Below, piece after piece: positions 63,530 to 64,000 of a stretch of 64,000 nucleotides of DNA. The stretch comes from Perkinsus olseni (lineage: Eukaryota; Perkinsozoa; Perkinsida; Perkinsidae): the NCBI GenBank assembly GCA_013115135.1, contig JABANP010000117.1, positions 62,001 through 126,000 of the forward strand, in the 5' to 3' direction. Position 1 is the stretch's first letter. The number at the start of each line of letters is the position of its first letter. Made by a program: the position numbers and the translations under genes. The notes below the pieces were generated by a model that saw nothing but the letters and a program-made list of their open reading frames with translations, made no database searches and was not told the DNA's origin.

Positions 63530-64000
63530 ATGCCTACCGTCCTGTCCTTGCTCCATGCTCTCCTCCTCGTGGTGGTCAGTGCCCGTCAAGACGATAGAAG
63601 TAGGGAGGGAGTTATTAATAATAACTTATTAATAATAAGTTATTATCATAGACCCAACTACATCACTCCACTCGCGATGTGCTATGGCCAACCTTAGATT
63701 CCTCGCCATCGCTGAGAGCTCCACAGAACGGTGGTGTCCTGTGCCCCCTCAGCCCAGGCGCCCAGCACTTCGGGTACATCGAAGTTGACGATGAGAACAA
63801 GTAAGAACAACCTTCCGCCCGGCTGCCGCAGCAGAGGCCTTCACTACCGGTACTTCTATGGTATCATCGAAGCTGACAAGAACCCGGAGACGTCCCCGAC
63901 TTTCCTCTTTGTCGGTGGTGGTCTCGGCAGCAGCAGCATTGGTACGGCAACTCGCCTACACGGACCTTGCACGATGGATCCGGAGGGAAACGCAGCTAGT
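63530..64000 (+). CDS. Serine carboxypeptidase-like (S10) protein, N-terminal part, altered oxyanion motif
   Basis: Secretory-pathway peptidase family. ATG at 63530 starts a signal peptide (MPTVLSLLHALLLVVVSARQ). Exons: 63530-63599, 63698-63800 and about 63835 to the window end. The S10 start is clear: GAQHFGYIEVDDENK, then HYRYFYGIIEADKNPETSPT, FLFVGGGLGSSSIGTATRLH and GPCTMDPEGN, parallel to the family's H-x-F-Y-W-F-x-E-x-x-x-N-P and G-P-C-T. The normally invariant GGPGCSS of the oxyanion loop reads GGGLGSSS here. The catalytic triad lies beyond the window. It may be a diverged or inactive paralogue. Intron 1 contains two overlapping odd-centred palindromes. Confidence 0.8.

Overview
The window reads as nuclear DNA of a protist with many short spliceosomal introns (often 42-60 nt). 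The gene set is eukaryotic: malate dehydrogenase, COX10, an Erv46/ERGIC3-type cargo receptor, a CCCH-plus-WD40 protein, a RAP-like organellar RNA-binding protein and a serine carboxypeptidase. With the many secreted or surface proteins and two transposon classes, this suits an alveolate. Perkinsus or a relative is my best guess, from general gene character only.

Left part (1-12.8 kb, + strand): end of an alpha/beta hydrolase, malate dehydrogenase, a TraB-family protein, a long disordered SR-like protein, and an RRM protein with tryptophan-rich and basic parts. Then three tandem paralogues of a small secreted protein lie on the - strand (13.6-17.8 kb). A gene-poor stretch (17.8-21.7 kb) is packed with short hairpins. 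It is followed on + by a secreted protein of unknown family and the Erv46/ERGIC3-like cargo receptor (24.3-28.5 kb). On - there are an EGF/mucin-like membrane protein and a small basic secreted protein.

Centre (32.3-42.4 kb): a PIF/Harbinger-like DNA transposon with 22-bp terminal inverted repeats, a full-length DDE transposase, an accessory ORF and a spliced third ORF. A complete LTR retrotransposon (35,865-41,468, two identical 302-bp LTRs, 5-bp target duplication) sits inside the third ORF. Its polyprotein is open from end to end and its gag part has two CCCH zinc fingers.

Right part (42.4-64 kb): a second hairpin-rich zone (44.1-47.4 kb) with a Thr-rich membrane protein, unrecognised secreted-protein exons (47.6-52.7 kb), a ZFWD-type protein on -, COX10, a RAP-like protein and the start of a serine carboxypeptidase. 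Many introns at 54-63 kb carry a shared short sequence (GTATCTTAGGTTGA...) in both orientations, expanded in one COX10 intron to sixteen exact-period 38-bp copies. A second shared sequence opens introns at both ends of the window. Together these suggest introner-like elements.

The most unusual signals are the chains of overlapping perfect palindromes with 1-nt centres, the introner-like intron sequences, and the nested transposons. Exon borders were placed by eye from GT/AG sites and reading frame, so gene ends and some junctions are provisional.
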